From NCBI GenBank assembly GCA_900543815.1, contig UQST01000051.1, forward strand, positions 1-17,106: a stretch of 17,106 bases of DNA, given 5' to 3'. The notes beneath the pieces were generated by a model. The model was not told the DNA's origin, did no database searches, and saw nothing but the letters and a program-made list of their open reading frames with translations. This DNA comes from an uncultured Prevotellaceae bacterium (GTDB lineage: Bacteria; Bacteroidota; Bacteroidia; Bacteroidales; Bacteroidaceae). A program made the translations under genes and the position numbers. Positions 1-6,345 of the stretch are shown in pieces; positions within the stretch are counted from its first letter, which is position 1; every line of letters begins with the position of its first letter.

Positions 1-73
1 TATAGAAACGCCTGTTGACGGTCACATCCCAGCGTCCCACGCTGAGGAAACGCTTCATATCAAACTGTATCAT
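1..73 (-). CDS. N-terminus of a probable ABC-2 type permease (partial)
   Basis: Only the first 24 codons are in the window. They read on the minus strand from an ATG at 71-73 and start MIQFDMKRFLSVGRWDVTVN. A purine-rich Shine-Dalgarno-like stretch (GGAG) precedes the start. The gene begins 22 bp after the stop of the ABC ATPase on the same strand, so the two are probably translated from one mRNA. A lone ATPase of this type is normally followed by its membrane permease, and a short cytoplasmic leader before the first membrane helix would fit. The permease call is therefore from context; no membrane segment is visible yet. Confidence 0.55.
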   Translation of the reverse strand, partial: MIQFDMKRFLSVGRWDVTVNRRFY

Positions 74-95
74 AACTTTTCTCTCCTTCTATTGA

Positions 96-824
96 TTACA
101 TTACCGACTCACCGCTGCGGGCACCCATGCGTGTAGCCTCCACGGTCTCTACAAACAGTTTCTCCAGATCTACGGGCCCGTTGTCCTCGTTGAGCGGCTC
201 ATGCATGAGCACCCGGTTGCCATCGATGATGGTCACATGGTCAAGCAGACGCTCCACATCGTGCACCTGATGCGTGCTCACCAGCACCGTCTTGTGCTCA
301 TCCATCCCCTGCACCACCACCTTGCGGAACTGGCTCTTGCTCAGTATGTCGAGTCCGTTGGTAGGCTCATCCATCAGCAGCACGCGGGTGCCGGTGGCCA
401 TTGCCACACACATATACACCTTCTTCTTCTGTCCCATCGACAGGGCGCCCAGGTGCATATCCATATCCAGGTCAAATCCCTCGATGCACGAGCGCAGCAG
501 TTCGTCGCTGAACCGTGGGTAGAAGGGCTTGAGCACACGGGCATATTGCTGCAGCCTTACAGCTGGCAGGTCGTACTCCTCGGGTACCAGAAACACTTCC
601 TTCAGCATCTCGGGCTGACGGTTCTGCGCCAGGAGTCCATCCACACGCACTTCTCCCTTGCTGGGACGCAGCAAGCCCGAGATGAGATAGAGCAATGTGC
701 TCTTGCCCGTACCGTTCTTGCCAAGCAATCCATACACACCCCCCTGAGGAAAGGACAGGGTGAAATCCTTCAGCACAGGCCGTCCGTGCAGATATTCAAA
801 CGTGATGTTGTTGATGTCTATCAT
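96..824 (-). CDS. ABC transporter ATP-binding protein
   Basis: A 242-residue ATPase subunit that should couple ATP hydrolysis to a membrane permease, probably the partial gene that follows. Visible motifs are Walker A GKNGTGKST (35-43), an ABC signature LSMGQKKK (128-135), Walker B VLLMDEPT (148-155) with its catalytic Glu, a D-loop GLD (157-159) and the switch His in STHQ (183-186). The expected Q-loop glutamine is not obvious; the equivalent stretch reads VPEEYDLP (80-87). The open frame extends upstream to 938, but the ABC fold starts at MIDINNITFEY and a good promoter lies at 858-889, inside that extension, so the start at 824 is preferred. The size and style resemble YtrB/EcsA-type exporters. 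The substrate cannot be told from sequence. Confidence 0.9.
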   Translation of the reverse strand: MIDINNITFEYLHGRPVLKDFTLSFPQGGVYGLLGKNGTGKSTLLYLISGLLRPSKGEVRVDGLLAQNRQPEMLKEVFLVPEEYDLPAVRLQQYARVLKPFYPRFSDELLRSCIEGFDLDMDMHLGALSMGQKKKVYMCVAMATGTRVLLMDEPTNGLDILSKSQFRKVVVQGMDEHKTVLVSTHQVHDVERLLDHVTIIDGNRVLMHEPLNEDNGPVDLEKLFVETVEATRMGARSGESVM

Positions 825-857
825 ATTGTCTTGGTGTATTAGTTTAATAGTACACCG

Positions 858-889
858 CAAATGTAGTGTGTTCTTATGCAACACACAAT
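858..889 (-). promoter_or_regulatory. Bacteroidetes-type promoter for the ABC transporter genes
   Basis: On the minus strand a TACATTTG box (858-865) matches the Bacteroidetes -7 consensus TAnnTTTG. It is preceded, after a 20-bp spacer, by ATTG (886-889), a fair match to the -33 TTTG element. Transcription would begin around 850 and give a leader of about 25 nt before the ATPase start at 824. The box lies inside the upstream extension of the reading frame, which supports the shorter protein. Confidence 0.55.
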
Positions 890-1000
890 AGCATGAGCCA
901 TTTTTGTTTCCAACTTTAACATTCGTTAGCAAAAGCATGGCAGATTCGGGTCAAAATGGTGCTGGATGCGGGGGACGAGCGTAAAATGGTACATGAAGCA

Positions 1001-1107
1001 GGCTGAAATCTCCATACGTAGCCTTTGGATGCACATCCAAAGCCTTTGGACGGCCATCCAAAGGCTGCGTACGGCCGTTTGCAACCTGCGTACGGAGATT
1101 TCTTCCT
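1001..1107. repeat. 21-bp-period array of imperfect palindromes
   Basis: The stretch divides into 18-bp (once 17-bp) near-palindromes separated by 3-bp linkers (GCC, GCC, GGC, ACC). The central ones are TTTGGATGCACATCCAAA (1024-1041), TTTGGACGGCCATCCAAA (1045-1062) and TGCGTACGGCCGTTTGCA (1066-1083), with centres exactly 21 bp apart. The two outer units, around GAAATCTCC (1005-1013) and GGAGATTTC (1094-1102), are not self-palindromic but pair with each other over 14 of 16 positions, so the whole block can close into one large hairpin or cruciform. Both strands stay open in one frame across it: minus 926-1129 (67 codons) and plus 993-1142 (49 codons). I did not recognise the repeat family. Confidence 0.75.
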
Positions 1108-1190
1108 GCCTTTTGAAGGCTTCTGTCATGCTTCCGGGATGAAGACGGCACTCGCTCTATGGGGAAACACATTCAAATGAGGCAGATGAT

Positions 1191-1268
1191 GCAGCACGCT
1201 GCGATGGCCAACGCAGCGTGCTGCAACGGCCTCTGCAGCGCGCTGCATATTCCACCGCACCGCACTGC
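1191..1268. repeat. 22-bp-period array of four 12-bp palindromes (copy 1)
   Basis: Four 12-mers follow each other at exactly 22 bp: GCAGCACGCTGC (1191-1202), GCAGCGTGCTGC (1213-1224), GCAGCGCGCTGC (1235-1246) and GCACCGCACTGC (1257-1268). The first three are palindromes or near-palindromes (arms GCAGC/GCTGC) and the fourth is degenerate. The 10-bp spacers are GATGGCCAAC, AACGGCCTCT and ATATTCCACC; the first two share GGCC at the same place. The same design recurs at 13071-13148. The 22-bp period is about two helical turns, so the sites would lie on one DNA face. Confidence 0.8.
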
Positions 1269-1308
1269 ATCTTTCCGGGCAGACAAATGTCCGCCAGCGG
1301 GCACCATA

Positions 1309-1348
1309 TTTGGCCTCCTATATAATATATAATGTGTAAAGAGGCAAA
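1309..1348. repeat. Inverted repeat around an AT-rich core
   Basis: TTTGGCCTC (1309-1317) is mirrored by GAGGCAAA (1341-1348) with one bulged base. The 23-bp core between them is almost pure A/T with TATATAATATATAA-like sequence. This could be a hairpin, an easily melted site or part of a promoter region. No product is implied. Confidence 0.4.
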
Positions 1349-1403
1349 CGGGCTGCCCAAACGGCAGCTCTGCTTTGGCTCACGGCAAGAAAGCGGGTGC
1401 ATG

Positions 1404-1443
1404 GTGTATAAATATGCACTTATTTTCATAATAATTCATAATT
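1404..1443 (+). promoter_or_regulatory. Putative ArgR operator region before argR
   Basis: GTGTATAAATATGCAC (1404-1419) is a near-perfect palindrome with arms GTGTAT/ATGCAC around AAAT. Its inner form, TGTAT-AAAT-ATGCA, resembles the ARG box TGAAT-N4-ATTCA at 8 of 10 arm positions. Just after it, TTCATAAT occurs twice exactly 10 bp apart (1425-1432 and 1435-1442), and TTCATAA occurs again at 1476-1482 overlapping the -7 box. Autoregulation of argR by arginine-loaded ArgR is known in other bacteria, and this arrangement would fit. Binding is inferred only from base pattern. Confidence 0.4.
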
Positions 1444-1479
1444 ACTCACATAAAGATGCGGTATTCGAGGGATTTTTCA

Positions 1480-1487
1480 TAACTTTG
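1480..1487 (+). promoter_or_regulatory. Promoter -7 box for argR
   Basis: TAACTTTG matches the Bacteroidetes -7 consensus TAnnTTTG and sits 20 bp before the argR ATG. No good -33 TTTG is found at the expected distance (GATG at 1455-1458 is a weak candidate). The leader would be only about 15 nt. A TTCATAA repeat overlaps the box, as expected if a repressor occludes it. Confidence 0.5.
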
Positions 1488-1507
1488 CAGCCAGAAAAGG
1501 AAAGAAT

Positions 1508-2008
1508 ATGCAAACCCGTCACGACAAGAAGACCCGCCTGCAGACCATACGTATGATAGTGGCCTCACAGGTGGTGTGCAGCCAGGAAGACCTGATGATA
1601 GAACTGGACAAGGCCGGTTTCCCCTGCACACAGACCACATTGAGCCGCGACCTCAAGCAACTGCGCATAAGCAAGGTACGCGGAAAGAGCGGTCACAGCG
1701 CCTATGCGCTGCCTCACGAAGGACAGTTTCTGGTGGCTCCCACCAGGGAGGAGCAGAACAAGAAGAGGTGGAGCGTGCGATTCTCGGCCAACATCATGGT
1801 GGTGCACACACCGCCCGGACATGCCAGCATGGTGGCTCTGGAGATTGACTCTGCCGCGCACCCGTTCTTCCTGGGGTCGGTGGCAGGCGACGACACAGTG
1901 CTGGTGGTGCTCAACGAAGAAGTGGAGCGCGAGGATGCACGAAGCGTGATATTGGGCATAGTACCCCAACTGGACAACCAGAACAGCAGCGAGGAGAACA
2001 ACGGATAA
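1508..2008 (+). CDS. argR: Arginine repressor ArgR
   Basis: A 166-residue transcriptional regulator of arginine metabolism. The N-terminal winged helix-turn-helix (about 8-70) contains TTLSRDLKQL (43-52), the ArgR recognition-helix signature. The C-terminal domain (about 88-158) carries GSVAGDDTVLV (123-133) with the GDDT motif (127-130) that forms the arginine-binding trimer interface in this family. Length is close to the usual 150-170. The ATG at 1508 follows an A/G-rich leader and a -7 box 20 bp upstream. It is the first gene of the plus-strand arginine cluster, and the upstream palindrome and TTCATAA repeats suggest autoregulation. Confidence 0.95.
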   Translation: MQTRHDKKTRLQTIRMIVASQVVCSQEDLMIELDKAGFPCTQTTLSRDLKQLRISKVRGKSGHSAYALPHEGQFLVAPTREEQNKKRWSVRFSANIMVVHTPPGHASMVALEIDSAAHPFFLGSVAGDDTVLVVLNEEVEREDARSVILGIVPQLDNQNSSEENNG

Positions 2009-2079
2009 ACGTAACATCAGACTATAGGAAAAGCAAGAGCAGGCCGGGCATGAAGCCCGCCAGAGAGAAGATGAAGGAA

Positions 2080-2694
2080 ATGGACCAAGAGGACAACATA
2101 AGGATAGTGGTGGCAGAGGCCGCCCACGAGAAGTATGTAGATACAATTCTGGAGACCATCAGGGAAGCTGCCAAGAAGCGCGGAACAGGTATCGCCGAGC
2201 GCACACACGAGTATGTGGCCACCAAGATGAAGGAAGCCAAGGCGGTGCTGGCGCTCGACGGCGACAAGTTTGCCGGCTTCAGCTATATAGAGACATGGGG
2301 CAACAAGCACTATGTGACCACCAGCGGACTCATCGTACACCCTGACTACCAGGGTCACGGAGTGGCCAAGCGCATCAAGGACTACACCTTCACCCTGGCA
2401 CGCATACGCTGGCCGCATGCCAAGATATTCAGCCTCACCAGCGGCGATGCGGTGATGAAGATGAACACGGCACTGGGTTACGTGCCCGTCAGCTTCAACC
2501 AGCTCACCGACGACGAGGCGTTCTGGCGCGGATGCCAGGGCTGCTGCAACCACAACATACTGGAGGAGAAGGGACGGCGCTTCTGCATCTGCACCGGCAT
2601 GCTGTGGGATCCCGACAAGCATCATGGCGAGCCCACATCGCTGGAGACCTTCAAGGAAGTGATGAGGGCACTGGTGCTGAGAGGCATCGAATAA
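2080..2694 (+). CDS. GNAT acyltransferase, probable N-acyl (N-succinyl) glutamate synthase
   Basis: A GNAT-fold protein of 204 residues between argR and argG. The acyl-CoA binding signature is LIVHPDYQGHGVAKR (84-98), with the pyrophosphate loop QGHGVA. The C-terminal part holds clustered cysteines (C152, C155, C156, C169, C171), a possible metal site. No classical argA or argJ is seen, and Bacteroidales use succinylated intermediates. From memory, the equivalent GNAT beside argR/argG in Bacteroides thetaiotaomicron was assigned as N-succinylglutamate synthase by mutant fitness data, so this is the likely first enzyme of the pathway; the choice of succinyl- over acetyl-CoA is inference. Possible starts are 2050, 2071 and 2080. 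The 2050 ATG lies in a GC-rich GGGC-ATGAA-GCCC hairpin, while 2080 follows a purine-rich stretch and sits just before the first strand, so 2080 is used. Confidence 0.8.
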   Translation: MDQEDNIRIVVAEAAHEKYVDTILETIREAAKKRGTGIAERTHEYVATKMKEAKAVLALDGDKFAGFSYIETWGNKHYVTTSGLIVHPDYQGHGVAKRIKDYTFTLARIRWPHAKIFSLTSGDAVMKMNTALGYVPVSFNQLTDDEAFWRGCQGCCNHNILEEKGRRFCICTGMLWDPDKHHGEPTSLETFKEVMRALVLRGIE

Positions 2695-2740
2695 GGCCGG
2701 GAGAGAAGCTCCGGCACAGATACAAACGCAATAATATAGT

Positions 2741-2819
2741 ATTCAACAATAAAACAACCCCACATGAAGCCCTATGGTTGCACGGCAACCGCTCCCGCAC
2801 AGGGGAGAGAAGGGAGGGG
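2741..2819 (+). promoter_or_regulatory. Structured leader upstream of argG (shared with argD)
   Basis: The leader starts with ATTCAA-N4-AAAACAA (2741-2757). Two hairpins follow: GGTTGC-ACG-GCAACC (2776-2790) and CTCCC-GCACAG-GGGAG (2792-2807). A GGGAGGGG run (2812-2819) ends 10 bp before the start codon. The same order of elements precedes argD, and the first block has identical spacing there. It may be a regulatory leader, or a dispersed intergenic repeat that happens to lie before both genes; the sequence alone does not decide. Confidence 0.45.
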
Positions 2820-2829
2820 ATCTGGCATT

Positions 2830-4038
2830 ATGGAAGAGAAGAAGAAAAAAGTGGTGGTTGCCTTCAGTGGCGGCCTCGACACCAGCTACACAGTGATGTA
2901 CCTGGCCAAGGAGAAAGGTTACGAGGTGTATGCAGCATGCGCCAACACCGGCGGCTTCAGCCCCGAACAGCTGAAGACCAACGAAGAGAACGCCTACCGA
3001 CTGGGCGCCACCAAGTATGTCACCCTGGATGTGACGCAGGAGTACTACGAGAAGTCGCTCAAGTATATGGTCTTCGGCAACGTGCTGAGGAACAACTGCT
3101 ACCCCATCAGCGTCAGTTCGGAGCGCATCTTCCAGGCGCTCGCCATCGCACGCTATGCCAAGGAGATAGGCGCAAGCGCCATTGCACATGGCAGCACAGG
3201 CGCAGGCAACGACCAGATCCGCTTCGATATGACCTTCCTGGTGATGGCTCCCGGTGTGGAGATCATCACACTCACACGTGACGGCAACCTGAGCCGAAAG
3301 GAGGAGATAGACTACCTGAACGAGCATGGTTTCCAGGCCGACTTCACCAAGCTGAAGTACTCCTACAACGTGGGCATATGGGGAACAAGCATCTGCGGAG
3401 GCGAAATACTCGACAGCACACAGGGGTTGCCCGAGAGTGCATATCTGAAGCACCCCACCAAGCACGACTCTGAAATCCTCTCGCTGGGCTTCGAGAAGGG
3501 CGAACTGGTGAGCGTCAACGGCAAGAAATATACCGACCGCATAAAGGCCATACAGGCTGTGGAGGAGATAGGAGCAGCCTATGCCATCGGACGCGACTGC
3601 CACGTGGGCGATACCATCGTGGGTATCAAGGGCCGCGTGGGCTTTGAGGCCGCTGCACCCATGCTCATCATCGGCGCACACCGCTTCCTTGAGAAATACA
3701 CGCTGAGCAAGTGGCAGCAGTACTGGAAGGACCAGGTGAGCAACTGGTACGGCATGTTCCTGCACGAGAGCCAGTATCTGGAGCCCGTCATGCCCGACAT
3801 CGAAGCTATGCTCACCAGCAGCCAGCGGCACGTGACAGGCACTGTGACCCTGGAGCTGCGCCCCTACTGCTTCCAGACAGTGGGCTGCGACACTCCCAAC
3901 GACCTGGTGAAGAACAAGCTGGGCGAATATGGCGAAGGCGCCAAGGGCTGGACCAGCGAGGAGGCCAAGGGCTTCATCAAGGTGACCAGCACCCCTCTGC
4001 GCGCTTATTATCTGGCTCATCCCGAAGAAGAGAGGTAA
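2830..4038 (+). CDS. argG: Argininosuccinate synthase
   Basis: A 402-residue cytoplasmic ligase that joins citrulline and aspartate at the cost of ATP, the penultimate step of arginine synthesis. The N-terminal PP-motif nucleotide loop is AFSGGLDTS (11-19), and GSTGAGNDQIRF (121-132) is the family's substrate and nucleotide-binding segment. Length is typical (about 400). The frame is open back to 2764, but those 22 extra residues are the hairpin-rich leader and have no counterpart in the family; MEEKKKKVVVAFSGG at 2830 is the natural start. argC follows after only 2 bp, so the two are translationally close. No frameshift or missing residue was noticed. Confidence 0.97.
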   Translation: MEEKKKKVVVAFSGGLDTSYTVMYLAKEKGYEVYAACANTGGFSPEQLKTNEENAYRLGATKYVTLDVTQEYYEKSLKYMVFGNVLRNNCYPISVSSERIFQALAIARYAKEIGASAIAHGSTGAGNDQIRFDMTFLVMAPGVEIITLTRDGNLSRKEEIDYLNEHGFQADFTKLKYSYNVGIWGTSICGGEILDSTQGLPESAYLKHPTKHDSEILSLGFEKGELVSVNGKKYTDRIKAIQAVEEIGAAYAIGRDCHVGDTIVGIKGRVGFEAAAPMLIIGAHRFLEKYTLSKWQQYWKDQVSNWYGMFLHESQYLEPVMPDIEAMLTSSQRHVTGTVTLELRPYCFQTVGCDTPNDLVKNKLGEYGEGAKGWTSEEAKGFIKVTSTPLRAYYLAHPEEER

Positions 4039-4040
4039 GC

Positions 4041-5006
4041 ATGGTGCGCATAGGAATACTGGGAGCAGCCGGCTACACAGGCGGTGAACTCATACGCATA
4101 CTGCTGACACACCCACAGGCAAACATCGTGTTTGCCAACAGCGAGAGCAATGCGGGCAATCTGGTGAGCGACGTGCACGAGGGCCTCATCGGCGATACCG
4201 ACCTGCGCTTCACCAATGAGATGCCGTTTGAAGAGGTGGATGTGGTGTTCTTCTGCTTCGGTCATGGCAAGAGCAAGGCTTTTCTGGCCGAACACGAGAT
4301 ACCTTCACACGTAAAGATCATCGACCTGGCACAGGATTTCCGCATCGCCGGCGAGCATGACTATACCTATGGTCTGCCCGAAACACACCGCGAAGCCATC
4401 CGCTCAAGCCAGCATCTGGCCAATCCCGGATGCTTTGCCACCTGCATCCAATTGGGGCTGCTGCCCGCGCTGAAGGCCGGCATCATCAGCGGTGACATAC
4501 ACACCAACGGCATAACAGGCAGCACAGGAGCGGGCCAGAAGCCGGGTGCCACCACCCACTTCTCGTGGCGCAACGACAACATATCCATCTACAAGACCTT
4601 CACACACCAGCACCTGCTGGAGATCAACCAGACTATCCAGGAGCTCAGACCAGGCTACGATGGACGCATGTTCTTCATCCCCCAGCGCGGCTGCTTTGCC
4701 AGAGGCATCTTCGTGACCTCTTACGCTCATTGCACCACACCCATCGAGGAGGTGAGGGATATATATAAGGAGTATTACCGCGATGCGGCATTCACCCATG
4801 TGGTGAGCACTTCGCCCGACATGAAACAGGTGGTCAACACCAACAAGGCTGTGGTGTATGTGGAACGCTATGAGGACCAGTTGCTCATGGTGAGCTGCAT
4901 CGACAACCTGCTGAAGGGTGCTGTGGGACAGGCTGTACAGAACATGAACCTCATGTTCGGCCTGCCCGAGGATGCCGGACTCAGGCTCAAGGCGAGCGCC
5001 TTCTGA
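4041..5006 (+). CDS. argC: N-acetyl-gamma-glutamyl-phosphate (or N-succinyl) reductase
   Basis: A 321-residue NADPH-dependent reductase that turns acylglutamyl phosphate into the semialdehyde. The Rossmann nucleotide loop is GILGAAGYTGGE (5-16). The active-site cysteine is C131 in NPGCFATCIQLG (128-139). The conserved C-terminal part includes GSTGAGQKP (160-168), THQHLLEI (188-195) and IPQRGCFARG (213-222). Length suits the shorter ArgC type. The ATG lies 2 bp after the argG stop. If the pathway runs on succinylated intermediates, as in Bacteroides, the natural substrate would be N-succinylglutamyl phosphate; the sequence does not show which acyl group is used. Confidence 0.95.
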   Translation: MVRIGILGAAGYTGGELIRILLTHPQANIVFANSESNAGNLVSDVHEGLIGDTDLRFTNEMPFEEVDVVFFCFGHGKSKAFLAEHEIPSHVKIIDLAQDFRIAGEHDYTYGLPETHREAIRSSQHLANPGCFATCIQLGLLPALKAGIISGDIHTNGITGSTGAGQKPGATTHFSWRNDNISIYKTFTHQHLLEINQTIQELRPGYDGRMFFIPQRGCFARGIFVTSYAHCTTPIEEVRDIYKEYYRDAAFTHVVSTSPDMKQVVNTNKAVVYVERYEDQLLMVSCIDNLLKGAVGQAVQNMNLMFGLPEDAGLRLKASAF

Positions 5007-5052
5007 CCCTCCGTCCCCACTCTCTCCAAGCAGGAAGATACCGCAAACGAGC

Positions 5053-5139
5053 ATTCAAGTACAAAACAAATAGCACAGAGCCCATGAGCCTCCCAGGCGT
5101 ACAGGCCGATACTCCCCGATGGGGGAGGACGGGAGGGGG
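5053..5139 (+). promoter_or_regulatory. Structured leader upstream of argD (shared with argG)
   Basis: It begins with ATTCAA-N4-AAAACAA (5053-5069), the same 13 fixed bases and same spacing as before argG. A perfect CTCCCC-GATG-GGGGAG hairpin (5112-5127) and GGGAGGGGG (5131-5139) follow, ending 12 bp before the ATG. The GC-rich hairpin plus G-run looks like a dispersed Bacteroidetes intergenic repeat, while the A-rich block could be an upstream site. The 145-bp gap between argC and argD suggests an internal promoter or processing point. Confidence 0.45.
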
Positions 5140-5151
5140 CCTCAAAGAAGT

Positions 5152-6294
5152 ATGAGATTATTTGACGTATATCCTCTCTACGACATCAACATTGTCAAGG
5201 GAGAAGGTTGCCAGGTGTGGGACGACAAGGGTCAGGAATACCTGGATCTGTATGGCGGGCATGCTGTCATCAGCATCGGACACTGCCACCCGCACTATGT
5301 GCAGATGCTGCAAGAGCAGTTGACCAGGCTTGGCTTCTACAGCAACTCGGTCATCAACCGCCTTCAGGAACAGCTGGCAGAGCGGTTGGGCCAGGCGAGC
5401 GGCTACGAGGATTACCAGCTCTTCCTCATCAACTCGGGCGCCGAAGCCAATGAGAATGCCATGAAGCTCGCCTCTTTCACCAACGGGCGAACACGCATCC
5501 TGTCGGCAGAGAAAGCGTTCCACGGACGCACATCGCTGGCTGTGGAGGCCACCCAGAACCCCAAGATCATCGCTCCCATCAATGCCAACAGGCATGTGAC
5601 ATACCTCCCCATCAACGACCTCGATGCATGGAAGCGCGAGTTGGAGAAGGGTGACGTGTGTGCCTGCATCGTGGAGTGCATACAGGGTGTGGGCGGCTGC
5701 AACATGCTCACTGCCGAGTTTGCACAAGGATTGCAGGAGGCTTGCCATGCCAACGGAGCTTTCCTCATCTGCGACGAGATACAGTGCGGCTACGGGCGCA
5801 GCGGCAAGTTCTTTGCCCACCAGTGGCTTGGCATTCGTCCCGACCTCATTACCGTGGCCAAAGGCATCGGCAACGGCTTCCCCATGGGAGGCGTTCTCAT
5901 AGCTCCCACATTCCAGCCCGTGTATGGTCAGTTGGGCACAACCTTTGGCGGCAACCACTTGGCATGCACCGCCGCACTGGCTGTGCTGGACGTGTTTGAG
6001 CAGGAGCATCTGGTGGAGAACGCGCATAAGGTGGGCGAATATCTGGCCCAGAGATTGCGCCAGATGCAGTTGCGCACCGACCACATACTGGAAGTACGTG
6101 GCCGCGGACTGATGATAGGCGTGGTGCTCGACATACCGCACAAGGAGGTGCGCTCGCGTCTCATCCACGAGCAACACTGCTTCACTGGTTGCGCCGGCAC
6201 CAACATCCTACGCATCCTGCCGCCTCTGTGCCTCACCGAAGCACAGGTGGATGACTTCATCACCAGACTGGAGACGGTGCTCAAGAGCATCTGA
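5152..6294 (+). CDS. argD: Acetylornithine (or succinylornithine) aminotransferase
   Basis: A 380-residue class-III PLP aminotransferase making acylornithine from the semialdehyde with glutamate as amino donor. Visible sites are the phosphate-binding INSGAEANE (93-101), HGRTSLAVEAT (124-134), the cofactor-ring DEIQCGYGRSG (208-218) and the PLP lysine K237 in ITVAKGIGNGFPMGG (233-247). Length is close to the usual 375-400. Eleven extra upstream codons from 5119 are open but come from the GC-rich repeat leader; MRLFDVYPLYD at 5152 matches the normal family N-terminus and follows an A-rich stretch. It could also act on succinyldiaminopimelate-type substrates, as ArgD proteins often do. Confidence 0.94.
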   Translation: MRLFDVYPLYDINIVKGEGCQVWDDKGQEYLDLYGGHAVISIGHCHPHYVQMLQEQLTRLGFYSNSVINRLQEQLAERLGQASGYEDYQLFLINSGAEANENAMKLASFTNGRTRILSAEKAFHGRTSLAVEATQNPKIIAPINANRHVTYLPINDLDAWKRELEKGDVCACIVECIQGVGGCNMLTAEFAQGLQEACHANGAFLICDEIQCGYGRSGKFFAHQWLGIRPDLITVAKGIGNGFPMGGVLIAPTFQPVYGQLGTTFGGNHLACTAALAVLDVFEQEHLVENAHKVGEYLAQRLRQMQLRTDHILEVRGRGLMIGVVLDIPHKEVRSRLIHEQHCFTGCAGTNILRILPPLCLTEAQVDDFITRLETVLKSI

Positions 6295-6345
6295 CCAGAC
6301 TGCGAGACATCATAAAGAAACCAGAATAACGCAAGAGAAGCAAGT

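Larger units (their letters stand above)
890..1403. other. Long structured intergenic region upstream of argR
   Basis: No convincing protein gene was found between the ABC promoter and argR. Reading frames here are short and lie over palindromic repeats. The region holds two distinct tandem palindromic arrays (listed separately), a small GCCTT-TTG-AAGGC hairpin (1108-1120), an inverted repeat around an AT-rich core (1309-1348) and a GCTGCC-CAAAC-GGCAGC hairpin (1352-1368). None of the hairpins is followed by a clear T-run, so I do not call terminators. Two divergent transcription units start at the ends of the region. Confidence 0.6.

Noticed and set aside
201..842. A 213-codon plus-strand open frame over the ABC ATPase gene
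   Set aside because: It is the opposite-strand shadow of a clear ABC ATPase; its His-rich composition is typical of such shadows and it has no motif.
1191..1268. CRISPR array
   Set aside because: The regular repeats have only 12-bp palindromic units and 10-bp spacers, four units and no cas genes, far outside CRISPR dimensions.
1157..1429. A 90-codon minus-strand frame across the 22-bp array
   Set aside because: The frame is open because the GC-rich palindromes contain no stop codons. A 22-bp period shifts frame at each repeat, so it does not encode a regular peptide.
2695..2829. Riboswitch or T-box upstream of argG
   Set aside because: Hairpins are present but no conserved riboswitch core or T-box sequence was recognised, so only a structured leader is claimed.
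2743..4020. A 425-codon minus-strand frame opposite argG
   Set aside because: The plus strand encodes a full-length argininosuccinate synthase with all motifs. The minus frame is a codon-bias shadow, as are similar long frames opposite argD, proB and the acyl-CoA synthetase.
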